The position numbers and the translations under genes are program-made. DNA of 10,175 bases from Verrucomicrobiales bacterium (GTDB lineage: Bacteria; Verrucomicrobiota; Verrucomicrobiia; Limisphaerales; UBA1100). The notes beneath the pieces are model-generated. The model searched no databases. It was not told the DNA's origin and worked only from the letters and a program-made list of their open reading frames with translations. Numbering within the stretch: position 1 is the first letter of the stretch; every line of letters starts with the position of its first letter. Shown here in pieces: positions 1 through 6,563 of the stretch. The stretch spans positions 6,552-16,726 of the forward strand of contig PBFV01000054.1 of assembly GCA_002718935.1 (NCBI GenBank). The letters run 5' to 3'.

Positions 1-473
1 CCTCCGCCGAATTTTTGCAGCCACACGTGGTCCGGAATGCTTGCCTTGGAGGGGCGCAGCTTGGCGACCATCGCGCCGAAGCTGGGGTCGTCCGCCGCGG
101 GATTTTCGCGCCCGGCGAGCATCATGGAATTGGCGAGCTTGTGTTCGGCCACCTTGTGGGTCATCGAGCGGATAACGGCGTATTGCTCGGAGAGCTTGGC
201 GAGGCGCGGCATCAGTTCGCAAATCTGAAAACCCGGCGTGGCGGTCTTGATGGGGCGATACGGCCCGCGGATTTCCTGCGGCGCCTCGGGCTTCATGTCC
301 CACGAATCCAACTGGCTGAGCCCGCCGTATTGGTGGATGAAAATGCATGACTTCGCCGAAGCCTGCTTGTCCTCCCCGCGCAGCAGCTCCGGCAGCGCCA
401 ATCCCAACGCGCCGATCCCTCCGGCTTGCAGCAGGCGCCGGCGCGATAGTTTGCTGGTTGAATTGGCGTTCAC
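1..473 (-). CDS. DUF1501 family Tat-exported protein, N-terminal part (cut by window edge)
   Basis: Read on the minus strand, about 157 codons are visible before the window edge. The N-terminus has a twin-arginine motif (SRRRLLQ, residues 10-16) followed by a hydrophobic stretch (AGGIGALGLALPELL), so export by Tat is expected. It then enters the conserved DUF1501 opening: KSCIFIHQYGG, LDSWDMKPEAP, IRGPYRPI, and later VIRSMTHKVAEHK. DUF1501 proteins belong to the alkaline-phosphatase/sulfatase-like superfamily, are very frequent in Planctomycetota and Verrucomicrobiota, and usually lie beside DUF1549/DUF1553 genes; no enzymatic role is firmly assigned. I chose the GTG at 473, which places the RR motif near the N-terminus; an in-frame GTG at 488 is the only other start after the upstream stop. 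Neither has a good Shine-Dalgarno. It lies 73 bp downstream of the PL10-like gene on the same strand. The rest of the gene is off the left edge. Confidence 0.88.
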   Translation of the reverse strand, partial: MNANSTSKLSRRRLLQAGGIGALGLALPELLRGEDKQASAKSCIFIHQYGGLSQLDSWDMKPEAPQEIRGPYRPIKTATPGFQICELMPRLAKLSEQYAVIRSMTHKVAEHKLANSMMLAGRENPAADDPSFGAMVAKLRPSKASIPDHVWLQKFGG

Positions 474-546
474 GGGCTGTATTTCCACGCGCCGTAATTT
501 TACCGGTTGTTCAATTTAGGACAATGAGATTTTGCCGCCACCATCG

Positions 547-2445
547 TTACTCTTTCGGCAGCGGCACCTTGAAAAAGTTTTCCACCTCGTTCGTGGCTGT
601 GCCCCATTCGCCGAGGACGTCCCAGGAATCGAGGTGGTTCATGCTGGCGACGTGTTCCACGCCTCGGCTGCCGCGCGCGGCGGAGGCGGCATCGATTTTG
701 CCGGTGGCGAGCAGGGTGTCGTAAACGAGCTGCCATTGATGCCACGCCACGCTGCCGTATTGGCCGGTGGTGCTGTACGAGGCTCCCCACTTGGTGATGC
801 GCTCGCCGCGCCGCAGGGTACCGCCGTGCCAGCGGCCTTTTTGGGCGAGCAAACTGTACGGATCGGTGATGGCGAGGATGCCTTTGTTTTCGGGATCGGC
901 GGCCAGTTTTTGGTTTTGCGCATCGAGCGCCCGTTTGGCGGCAGCGATGCGCGCCTGCAGATACTGGTCGGCCGTGAATTTCGTCGGGTGGCTGTAAAAT
1001 TTTAACAGGCCCTGGTGGCCGCCGCGTTTGTGCTCCAACAGGGCGCGGCGCACTTGCGCGAGCGAATTGCCGCGCGAGGCATGGCTGAAGCCCAGCGAAC
1101 ACTCAGGATGCTTGCCGCCGGCGCGGAGGTCTTCGCCCCATCTTTTGAGGTAACCGCAGTTGCCGGGAAAGCCGCCATCGCTTTCGGAGCGATGAACCAA
1201 GCCGCCGTATTTTTTCTTCATGTCGAGGCTGACCGGGTTCCACGCAATCATTTTAAACGCCGTCACGCGCCCCCAATTGGAGCCATCCGGCAGCCACGCA
1301 TCGGGCCAGCCGGGCCGATAGTGCATGCGCCGGCCGGCATTGGTCCAACTGTCGGCCATGCGATCCCACGTGTCGATGCGCGCTGGGTCCAGCTCCAGTT
1401 TGCGCACGTGCTCATGCCACGCGTAGGCCTTTTTCATGAGATTCATGTGCGCCTCGTCGCCGGTCATCAGATACAGCCAAATGAGCAGCGGACCGGTGCC
1501 GCGGGTCAACGTGCGCGGGTACAGCAGCTCGATCTCGTAGCCGCGGGCGCGGGTGGGCTTGGCGTTGTCGTGATATTGCTCGGCCCAACCGACGACTTTG
1601 CCTTCGCCGAAGTTGGCTCGCTTGATGAAGTTGCCGAGCTTGCTGAGCCGCGCGATGTATTTTTTGTCACCGGTGAGGTGATACATCATCAGCATGATGC
1701 GAAACGGCGCGTTGGTGCCGTTGTCGTTGAAGGAGATGCCGTGGCGCACGCCGGTGTTGCCGGACGCGCGGCCGTCGAAGGACCATTGATCCGGCCAGCC
1801 GCCGGCGGGGCGCTGAATGCTCAGCAGCACATCGGCGCAGCGCCGGGCGGATTCAAAATACTTTTTGTCACCGGTGAGCTTGTGCGCGTAGAGCATGATC
1901 CAAAACGGCTCAGTGGTGTAGCCATCCTGCACGCGCACAAAATTTTCGCCTTTGCCCGGCCACGGCCAGTGGCCCTTCGGCCATTGTGTCTTGAGAATGA
2001 GATCCGCCGCGCGTTGGCCGGCCTCGAGAAATTTTTTGTCGCCAAAAATCTCGTAAGCCCGGAAGAAAATCCCCGCCGCCGCGCGCACGTGAAATAGGTC
2101 GCGCCCGCCATACGCCGCCGGCAACGCCTGCGCCTGATTATCGAGCCACTTGCGAATGTCCGCTTCGCATTTTTTGGTGAGGTCGTGATTCAGCTTGGCC
2201 AGTAGGCCAGCCAGCTCCTTCTCTTTGGCCGCCCGTTGTTTGGCGGTCAACGCCCCATAATGAACAGTCTCACCGCCAAACAGCCGCGCGCGTTCTGCCG
2301 CTGACAGCCCTTTATCGGTCAGCGCTTCGTAGGACAAATCCTTGTAATAGCCAATCTTCGCGTCAAACATCAATGGCTTAGCGGCGTGGGTCGATGCGGC
2401 GGCAAATGCGAATAGAGTGGTAACAATGAGTCGAATGTCTTTCAT
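547..2445 (-). CDS. Exported PL10-like (Pec_lyase family) alpha/alpha-barrel protein, putative pectate lyase
   Basis: This is a 632-residue protein with a signal peptide (about residues 1-22, ending THAA). The body is a series of alpha-hairpins marked by repeated GD-type turns (GDKKFLEAG 135-143, TGDKKYFESARR 191-202, TGDKKYIAR 258-266, TGD 338-340), as in alpha/alpha toroid enzymes. Three blocks resemble polysaccharide lyase family 10 from memory: GGWPDQ (215-220), HGISFNDNGTNA (235-246, compare the HITFND block), and GWAEQYHDNAKPTRARGYE (286-304, compare WxxQYD..PxxARxYE). PL10 enzymes cleave polygalacturonate by beta-elimination. Substrate and activity here are inferred; the C-terminal ~250 residues (for example SMNHLDSWDVLGEWG near the end) are not recognised and make it longer than a minimal PL10 domain. 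The ATG at 2443-2445 has no clear Shine-Dalgarno nearby. The gene is distinctly more G+C-rich than the genes upstream of it. An alternative is another family of the same toroid fold. Confidence 0.75.
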   Translation of the reverse strand: MKDIRLIVTTLFAFAAASTHAAKPLMFDAKIGYYKDLSYEALTDKGLSAAERARLFGGETVHYGALTAKQRAAKEKELAGLLAKLNHDLTKKCEADIRKWLDNQAQALPAAYGGRDLFHVRAAAGIFFRAYEIFGDKKFLEAGQRAADLILKTQWPKGHWPWPGKGENFVRVQDGYTTEPFWIMLYAHKLTGDKKYFESARRCADVLLSIQRPAGGWPDQWSFDGRASGNTGVRHGISFNDNGTNAPFRIMLMMYHLTGDKKYIARLSKLGNFIKRANFGEGKVVGWAEQYHDNAKPTRARGYEIELLYPRTLTRGTGPLLIWLYLMTGDEAHMNLMKKAYAWHEHVRKLELDPARIDTWDRMADSWTNAGRRMHYRPGWPDAWLPDGSNWGRVTAFKMIAWNPVSLDMKKKYGGLVHRSESDGGFPGNCGYLKRWGEDLRAGGKHPECSLGFSHASRGNSLAQVRRALLEHKRGGHQGLLKFYSHPTKFTADQYLQARIAAAKRALDAQNQKLAADPENKGILAITDPYSLLAQKGRWHGGTLRRGERITKWGASYSTTGQYGSVAWHQWQLVYDTLLATGKIDAASAARGSRGVEHVASMNHLDSWDVLGEWGTATNEVENFFKVPLPKE

Positions 2446-2488
2446 ATGGAATTAAAGAAGTTAAGAGGATTCACCTTACTCCTTTGAA

Positions 2489-2509
2489 TGGAATGCATAG
2501 TCATTAATT
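2489..2509 (-). promoter_or_regulatory. Degenerate copy C of the shared promoter-like element
   Basis: CATAGTCAT at 2496-2504 is identical to the core of copy B, with GAA on the left and TTC on the right at near-equal distances. It overlaps the last base pairs of the tspO stop codon and lies 50 bp upstream of the PL10-like ATG, a little farther than copies A and B. The left CAGAGAAG half is not conserved. It may allow internal transcription initiation before the lyase gene. Confidence 0.3.
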
Positions 2510-2998
2510 CATTTGCCAAAGTGTAAAGTTGAGATAAGAGGCAAAGCTTACCCATGCCAGATAAGGAATCAAAAGATAAGTGGCTATGGAGCTGACGCGC
2601 CAGAAATGGGTCATGGTAATGACTATTACCACCCCAAGCAGTACTATGTTTACAAATGCCAGAGCAGGCTTATGTAGGCCAAAAAACAATGGTGTCCAGG
2701 CAGCGTTCAATGTGAGTTGACATAGAAAGCAAATTAGAGGTTTGCGTTGCTCTGCCCAACCGCCTTGTTTCCATACCGTCCAAGCAGAGAATGCCATCAT
2801 GAAGTAGAGTGTCACCCATACGGGTCCAAATATCCAGTTGGGCGGATTCCATGATGGCTTATCAAGGTTTGCATACCAATCATCTGGACTGATGATGGCT
2901 CCTGTCATTGAGGCGGCAAAACAAACGGCCATCCAGCCTGCAAGCCCCATTAATTGTGACTTGCACTGGTTTGGGTTTTCTTGATCGTTGGCATCCAT
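2504..2998 (-). CDS. tspO: TspO/MBR family membrane protein
   Basis: The product is a 164-residue integral membrane protein with five predicted helices (about residues 15-36, 53-76, 86-106, 110-132 and 136-160), the usual TspO size and topology. Family blocks are clear: WYANLDKPSWNPPNWIFGPVW (41-61, the signature loop into helix 2), LTLNAAWTPLFFG (95-107) and PYLAWVSFASYLN (145-157). TspO proteins bind porphyrins and sterol-like ligands and are linked to tetrapyrrole handling and oxidative or light stress; the role in this organism is unknown. The start ATG at 2996-2998 lies 18 bp after the stop of the serine hydrolase, so co-transcription and possibly translational coupling are likely, since no Shine-Dalgarno is visible. 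The N-terminal 15 residues are polar; an internal Met17 is an alternative start. Its position inside a run of exported hydrolases is unusual. Confidence 0.95.
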   Translation of the reverse strand: MDANDQENPNQCKSQLMGLAGWMAVCFAASMTGAIISPDDWYANLDKPSWNPPNWIFGPVWVTLYFMMAFSAWTVWKQGGWAEQRKPLICFLCQLTLNAAWTPLFFGLHKPALAFVNIVLLGVVIVITMTHFWRVSSIATYLLIPYLAWVSFASYLNFTLWQMN

Positions 2999-3016
2999 TC
3001 AAACTAATGGTAGGAA

Positions 3017-4147
3017 TCAGTCTTCTTTAGTAGCTCTTTGATCCCTATCAATTTTTATCAATTCCCCAATAAGCTTATCACATATGTTGCGCGATTTTTC
3101 ATCTTTGGAATTAGTGGCGACAATAAAAGTTCGGTCTAACTTGGGCGCAACCCAGACAACTGCATACCACATAGTGTTGCTGCCGTTATGCGTTAGAACG
3201 ATTCCCTTTCCCCAATTTCGTTCCACAATTACCCATCCACCTGCATATTGACCAGTGGGTGTGACTATTTTTTGAAGCAGCTTTTTGGAAAGCAAATCTT
3301 TGTTAGAGTTTGACAAGTGCAGTGATAGAAACTTTGCCCAATCCGACACCGAGCAGTGCACTCGACCAGCAGGGCCCAAAGCTTCAGCATTATCAAATTG
3401 TCTTGGCTTCCATTCACGTTCTATCCGCCGATGGCCCCATGGTTGCATGATTTTTCCCAGTGCACCCGGAGGCCCAAATCCTGCAGTCTTCATGTCCAGC
3501 GGAGAAAATATTCTTTTCTGCATGAGCGATTCCCAAGTTTGTCCGGTTACCTTTTCAGCCATACAACCGGCAATCATGTATCCTAAATTAGAATAGTTAT
3601 AGGCACCCAGCCCCACTTTTGGTGCAGCCTTGAGATTTTCCCGAATTATTTCTATGCGTCTTTCCTTTAGTTCCAAGTTGCGATACTTCCACCAGTTCTC
3701 AGCATTGGCAGGCACTCTCGATCTATGGGTTAATAGTTGCCAAAGAGTGATTGAGTGATAATTCGCATGAACATCTTTCTTTAGTTCAGGAAGCACCTGA
3801 ATCAACAGTGTGTCCCACTTTAATAAACCCTCACTGACTAGGGTTGCCAACATCGCGGAGGTCATAGCTTTTGTACAGGAACCCAAGTGTATCAGATCAT
3901 GATTTGTAATTTTTTCGTGGGAACCAATCTTGCGAACCCCTTCTGAACTGACTGCAAGGAGGCCGTCCGAGGACGTAATTCCTGCAATGATACCTGGGAT
4001 CTTTTCCCGATGGACAACTTCTTTTAAGGCTGCCCCAATTTTTGAAGATAGGGCTGTAGAGATGTCGGCTTTTTTCTGTCTTGCTGATGATTCGCCAGCA
4101 TAAAATGCAATAAACAAGCCGATGGTTAATGCAACTATTCTATTCAC
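3017..4147 (-). CDS. Exported serine hydrolase, beta-lactamase (class C / PF00144) family
   Basis: The 376-residue product begins with a signal peptide (about residues 1-22, ending GESSA). The three active-site motifs of the class C beta-lactamase / D-alanyl-D-alanine carboxypeptidase fold are present: SxxK as SCTK (90-93, Ser90 the expected nucleophile), YxN as YSN (185-187), and HNG at 320-322 in the position of the KTG/HTG motif. LLTHRSRVP (138-146) matches the conserved LLTHTSGLP loop with changed residues. Members include esterases, peptidases and lactamases; environmental homologues of this type are mostly esterases or peptidases of unknown substrate, so antibiotic resistance should not be assumed. 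Translation starts at GTG (4145-4147); an in-frame TGA eight codons upstream leaves no earlier start. A 13-bp palindrome sits directly before the start. The alpha/beta hydrolase gene ends 63 bp upstream and tspO follows after 18 bp. Confidence 0.92.
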   Translation of the reverse strand: MNRIVALTIGLFIAFYAGESSARQKKADISTALSSKIGAALKEVVHREKIPGIIAGITSSDGLLAVSSEGVRKIGSHEKITNHDLIHLGSCTKAMTSAMLATLVSEGLLKWDTLLIQVLPELKKDVHANYHSITLWQLLTHRSRVPANAENWWKYRNLELKERRIEIIRENLKAAPKVGLGAYNYSNLGYMIAGCMAEKVTGQTWESLMQKRIFSPLDMKTAGFGPPGALGKIMQPWGHRRIEREWKPRQFDNAEALGPAGRVHCSVSDWAKFLSLHLSNSNKDLLSKKLLQKIVTPTGQYAGGWVIVERNWGKGIVLTHNGSNTMWYAVVWVAPKLDRTFIVATNSKDEKSRNICDKLIGELIKIDRDQRATKED

Positions 4148-4150
4148 TCG

Positions 4151-4163
4151 TAAGACTGTCTTA
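4151..4163. repeat. Perfect palindrome TAAGACTGTCTTA before the serine hydrolase start
   Basis: Six-base arms TAAGAC and GTCTTA flank a single T. The palindrome occupies positions about 4-16 bases before the GTG start codon (4147), where the Shine-Dalgarno would normally lie, and none is seen. As DNA it is a candidate operator; its 1-nt loop makes a plain RNA hairpin strained. Confidence 0.4.
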
Positions 4164-4210
4164 CACCCTCATCTTGCTAGGGGGAAGTTTTTTGGATGAT
4201 TAGCTTGAGC

Positions 4211-5107
4211 TTAATTGGTTTTAGATTTCATTTGCTCGCCTAGAAACGTAATCAGCCGCTTTGCATTTTCATCTTTATAAAAGACATTACCTCCGTGCCC
4301 GGCACCTTCAATTGTGTAAAACCGAATAGATAATCCAGCTTCTTTGTATTTCGTTTCAATCGCTTTAGATTGATCGATGAGGACAGTTCTATCCCTTGTT
4401 CCGTGAAAGACCAATAACGGCTGATCGTCATTGCTCACATGATAGCAGGCAGAAGCCAGTTTGGCGGCAGCTATCTTTTCATGGGCCCCACCACCAAGAA
4501 GATCATAAACTACAGAACCTTTTTCATTTGCACGTGAGGGCTGAGTCTTGCTCCTTAAGACAAAATCCGTTGGGCCGTAATAATCAATTGCTCCAATAAT
4601 TGACGAAGACTGGTCGAGGTTGCCGCCAGTAACCCCTTCCAAGAACTTGTGACTTCCTGTTGTAGCCATAAGAGCTGCCAAATGCCCGCCGGCACTAGCT
4701 CCAGCCACAAAAATTTTATTGGGGTTAAAGCCGTACTTGGAGGCATTTGCACGCAACCATCGCACCGCTCCCTTGCAGTCATGAAGTTGAGCAGGAAACT
4801 TTGCAACATTGCTGAAAGGGTAGGAGATGCTCGCCACACTAAAGCCGTATTTTGGCAGCCAGTTAATAAAGCAATTGCTTTTATTACCTTTGCGCCATCC
4901 TCCACCATGAATCCACACCACCAATCCTGATCCTCGGGGCTCAGACGGAAGATACAGATCCAGTTTTAGGCTTTGGCCTTGAACATTTGCATACTCAATA
5001 TCCTTAATCATCTTTTCTGCTGACTCTACACGAGGGATGAAAAGGCCAATGATAAAAAGGATAAGGCAGATATATAGTTTTCCGGATTGTCGTGTTTTAT
5101 GACTCAT
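4211..5107 (-). CDS. Exported alpha/beta hydrolase, BD-FAE-like / HSL-type esterase
   Basis: The 298-residue product has an N-terminal hydrophobic segment (about residues 11-26), a likely signal peptide or anchor ending near VESA. The alpha/beta-hydrolase core is complete: oxyanion-hole HGGG (67-70, in VVWIHGGGWRKGN), nucleophile elbow GASAG (136-140, Ser138), acid in HGTRDRTV (Asp239) and His271 in EGAGHGG. The order and spacing match small carbohydrate esterases of the BD-FAE group (bifunctional feruloyl and acetyl-xylan-type esterases), which deacylate plant or algal polysaccharides; the substrate here is inferred. The ATG at 5105-5107 has no strong Shine-Dalgarno. It is the first gene of the minus-strand run and is divergent from the PQQ-like gene; the shared 23-bp element lies 33 bp upstream. 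Base composition is low in G+C compared with the lyase and DUF1501 genes. Confidence 0.92.
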   Translation of the reverse strand: MSHKTRQSGKLYICLILFIIGLFIPRVESAEKMIKDIEYANVQGQSLKLDLYLPSEPRGSGLVVWIHGGGWRKGNKSNCFINWLPKYGFSVASISYPFSNVAKFPAQLHDCKGAVRWLRANASKYGFNPNKIFVAGASAGGHLAALMATTGSHKFLEGVTGGNLDQSSSIIGAIDYYGPTDFVLRSKTQPSRANEKGSVVYDLLGGGAHEKIAAAKLASACYHVSNDDQPLLVFHGTRDRTVLIDQSKAIETKYKEAGLSIRFYTIEGAGHGGNVFYKDENAKRLITFLGEQMKSKTN

Positions 5108-5140
5108 TTTCCCAGAGGATTGTACCGGATCTTGGTAATA

Positions 5141-5163
5141 CAGAGAAGTTTATAGGGATTGTT
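5141..5163 (-). promoter_or_regulatory. Shared 23-bp promoter-like element, copy A
   Basis: On the plus strand this reads CAGAGAAGTT, then TATAG, then GGATTGTT. It matches copy B at 7789-7811 in 19 of 23 positions, counted by eye. The conserved core starts 43 bp before the esterase ATG, against 42 bp for copy B before the phosphoesterase ATG. Read on the minus strand it gives CCTATAAACTTCTCTG, in which TATAAA could be a -10 hexamer, with a transcription start about 30 bp upstream of the ATG. No convincing -35 box is seen. Confidence 0.5.
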
Positions 5164-5164
5164 T

Positions 5165-5179
5165 TGTGGCGTTTCCACA
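5165..5179. repeat. Short inverted repeat, candidate operator
   Basis: TGTGG and CCACA form perfect 5-bp arms around the 5-nt spacer CGTTT. It lies between copy A of the shared element and the candidate plus-strand -10 box, where a regulator could reach both divergent promoters. Arms this short can arise by chance, so confidence is low. Confidence 0.3.
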
Positions 5180-5188
5180 GCAAACAAA

Positions 5189-5194
5189 TATACT
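5189..5194 (+). promoter_or_regulatory. Candidate -10 box for the PQQ-like gene
   Basis: TATACT matches the sigma70 -10 consensus in 5 of 6 positions. The best upstream partner is TTGTGG at 5164-5169, with a long 19-bp spacer and a weak match, so the -35 is doubtful. Transcription would begin near 5201, placing the 5199-5218 hairpin at the very 5' end of the mRNA. Confidence 0.3.
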
Positions 5195-5198
5195 GAGC

Positions 5199-5218
5199 TC
5201 TTTCTCCAGTGAGAAAGG
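5199..5218 (+). promoter_or_regulatory. Hairpin overlapping the Shine-Dalgarno of the PQQ-like gene
   Basis: CTTTCTC (5200-5206) and GAGAAAG (5211-5217) pair perfectly around the loop CAGT, and a T-G wobble (5199/5218) extends the stem to 8 bp. The best Shine-Dalgarno before the ATG at 5229 is AAAGGA (5214-5219), so almost all of it lies in the 3' arm. Folding would hinder ribosome binding, or protect the mRNA 5' end if transcription begins near 5201. Confidence 0.5.
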
Positions 5219-5228
5219 ATGTCAACCT

Positions 5229-6563
5229 ATGCGTACTGCAGTTTTTATCTTTGCGTGCCTTCTGTCGGGGGCGTTTTTTGTGAATCAGTCTTTGGCTGAT
5301 TGGCCTCAATTTAGGGGCCCAAATGGGAATGGGTATATTGGCGATTTAAAGCACCCTGCCCAGTGGTCCATGAAGAAAAATATGGCATGGAGCCAACCTG
5401 TTCCCGGTGGCGGCTGGGCTTCGCCAATAGTGATTGGAGATCGCGTAATCATAACAACAGCTGTAGACTCTAAGAATACAAAACCGCTTGGCCACGCTGG
5501 AGGTGTTCGAAATATGCGGGGGAAGAGGCCTATGGAACCGCTAGATTTTAAGTTGATATGCCTTAGCCTTAAAGACGGCTCCTTACAGTGGGAAAGAAGT
5601 GTGGCGCGTGAGCAACCCAAATACGCAATACATCCATCCAATACTTATTCAACCGAATCACCGGTTACCGATGGGAAACATATCTTCGGCTACTTTGCTT
5701 CAATTGGAAAAGTGGCAGCCGTTGATCTGAAAGGCAAAGTTGTATGGTCCGTTGATGTTGGTGCTTTCCCCAGCGGAAATGGTTTTGGAACAGGCAGTTC
5801 ACTTACGCTAAACGACGACAAACTATTTCTGCAGTGTGATAATGACAAAGATTCTTTTGTCCTGGCGCTGGATACAGCTACTGGTAAGGAACAATGGAAA
5901 CAAAAACGTTCTTCAACGACCAGTTGGTCTACTCCATTTATTTGGAAACATGAAAAGCGAACCGACCTAGTTATTTGTGGCTCAGGAACCGTCACTGGAT
6001 ATGATCCGGCTTCAGGCAAAACCAATTGGAAGCTAACCAACACCCGTTCAGCTTTTACCGCATCGCCCGCATCGGATGGAAAATATATTTTCCTCGGAAA
6101 CAGTGGCCCCTTCAGGCAAGGGCCGCTTTTAGCTATCGGGCCGTCAATTAATGGGGAATCAAAACTTGATAGTACCAACATGCCCAAGGGAATTATCTGG
6201 GCAAAGCCAAGGGGAGGCCCTGGCATGTCTTCGCCGGTAGTTAGCGGTGATTACCTATACATTTGTAGCCGTGGATTTCTAACCTGTTACAACAAAAAGA
6301 CAGGACAAGAGGCTTACAAATCTCGGTTGCCCAGCGCTAAATCCATTGCTGCTAGTATGTGGGCTGATGAAGAGAAAGTCTTTCTCATGGATGAATCAGG
6401 TAAGACATTTGTCATCAAATCCGGCCCAGAGTTTAAGATTCTTCTGGAAAATGAACTAGATGACTTATTTTGGGCTACGCCTGCTATAACCGATGGTGCG
6501 TTGCTATTACGCGGAGCCAACAAGCTCTATTGCATTCGTGAAAAGCAACCACTGAAAAATTAA
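5229..6563 (+). CDS. Exported PQQ-like (BamB-type) beta-propeller protein
   Basis: The product is 444 residues from the ATG at 5229. This start was chosen over the frame's first ATG at 5166 because it gives a clean signal peptide (MRTAVFIFACLLSGAFFVNQSLA) and has AAAGGA 9 nt upstream. The mature protein opens with DWPQFRGPNGNG, the standard entry to PVC PQQ-like propellers, and contains repeated blade signatures such as GGGWASPIVIGDRVIITT, WSTPFIWKHEKRTDLVICGSGTVTGYDPASGKTNW and GPGMSSPVVSGDYLYICSRGFLTCYNKKTGQEAY, that is, outer strand, turn and a GD/GK-type motif per blade. Such proteins form 7-8-bladed propellers; most lack the residues of true quinoprotein dehydrogenases and probably act in binding or as scaffolds, so an enzymatic role is not claimed. 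It is divergent from the esterase run and converges with the metallophosphoesterase gene. Confidence 0.92.
   Translation: MRTAVFIFACLLSGAFFVNQSLADWPQFRGPNGNGYIGDLKHPAQWSMKKNMAWSQPVPGGGWASPIVIGDRVIITTAVDSKNTKPLGHAGGVRNMRGKRPMEPLDFKLICLSLKDGSLQWERSVAREQPKYAIHPSNTYSTESPVTDGKHIFGYFASIGKVAAVDLKGKVVWSVDVGAFPSGNGFGTGSSLTLNDDKLFLQCDNDKDSFVLALDTATGKEQWKQKRSSTTSWSTPFIWKHEKRTDLVICGSGTVTGYDPASGKTNWKLTNTRSAFTASPASDGKYIFLGNSGPFRQGPLLAIGPSINGESKLDSTNMPKGIIWAKPRGGPGMSSPVVSGDYLYICSRGFLTCYNKKTGQEAYKSRLPSAKSIAASMWADEEKVFLMDESGKTFVIKSGPEFKILLENELDDLFWATPAITDGALLLRGANKLYCIREKQPLKN

Larger units (their letters stand above)
5108..5228. promoter_or_regulatory. Divergent intergenic region with promoters for the esterase run and the PQQ-like gene
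   Basis: These 121 bp separate two divergently transcribed genes and must hold both start signals unless transcription enters from elsewhere. From left to right they contain the shared 23-bp element (5141-5163), an inverted repeat TGTGG-5 nt-CCACA (5165-5179), a candidate plus-strand -10 box TATACT (5189-5194), and a hairpin that covers the Shine-Dalgarno of the plus-strand gene (5199-5218). The close packing suggests coordinated control; which regulator binds is unknown. Confidence 0.6.

Noticed and set aside
500..1102. Minus-strand 200-codon frame overlapping the 3' end of the lyase gene
   Set aside because: It is an alternate frame of the same strand with Arg- and Pro-rich composition typical of G+C-rich shadow frames and no motif.
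1015..2097. Long plus-strand open frame (360 codons) opposite the PL10-like gene
   Set aside because: It is the antisense shadow of a G+C-rich gene, where stop codons are scarce; its translation is Ala/Val/His-rich without recognisable domains, while the minus-strand frame has a signal peptide and family motifs.
3017..4147. Antibiotic-resistance beta-lactamase
   Set aside because: The motifs define the PF00144 fold only; HNG and the altered LLTHRS loop fit the broad esterase/peptidase group at least as well, and the context is carbohydrate-related.
5166..5228. Longer N-terminus for the PQQ-like protein
   Set aside because: The 21 extra residues would bury the signal peptide, and the ATG at 5166 has no Shine-Dalgarno; the ATG at 5229 has both.
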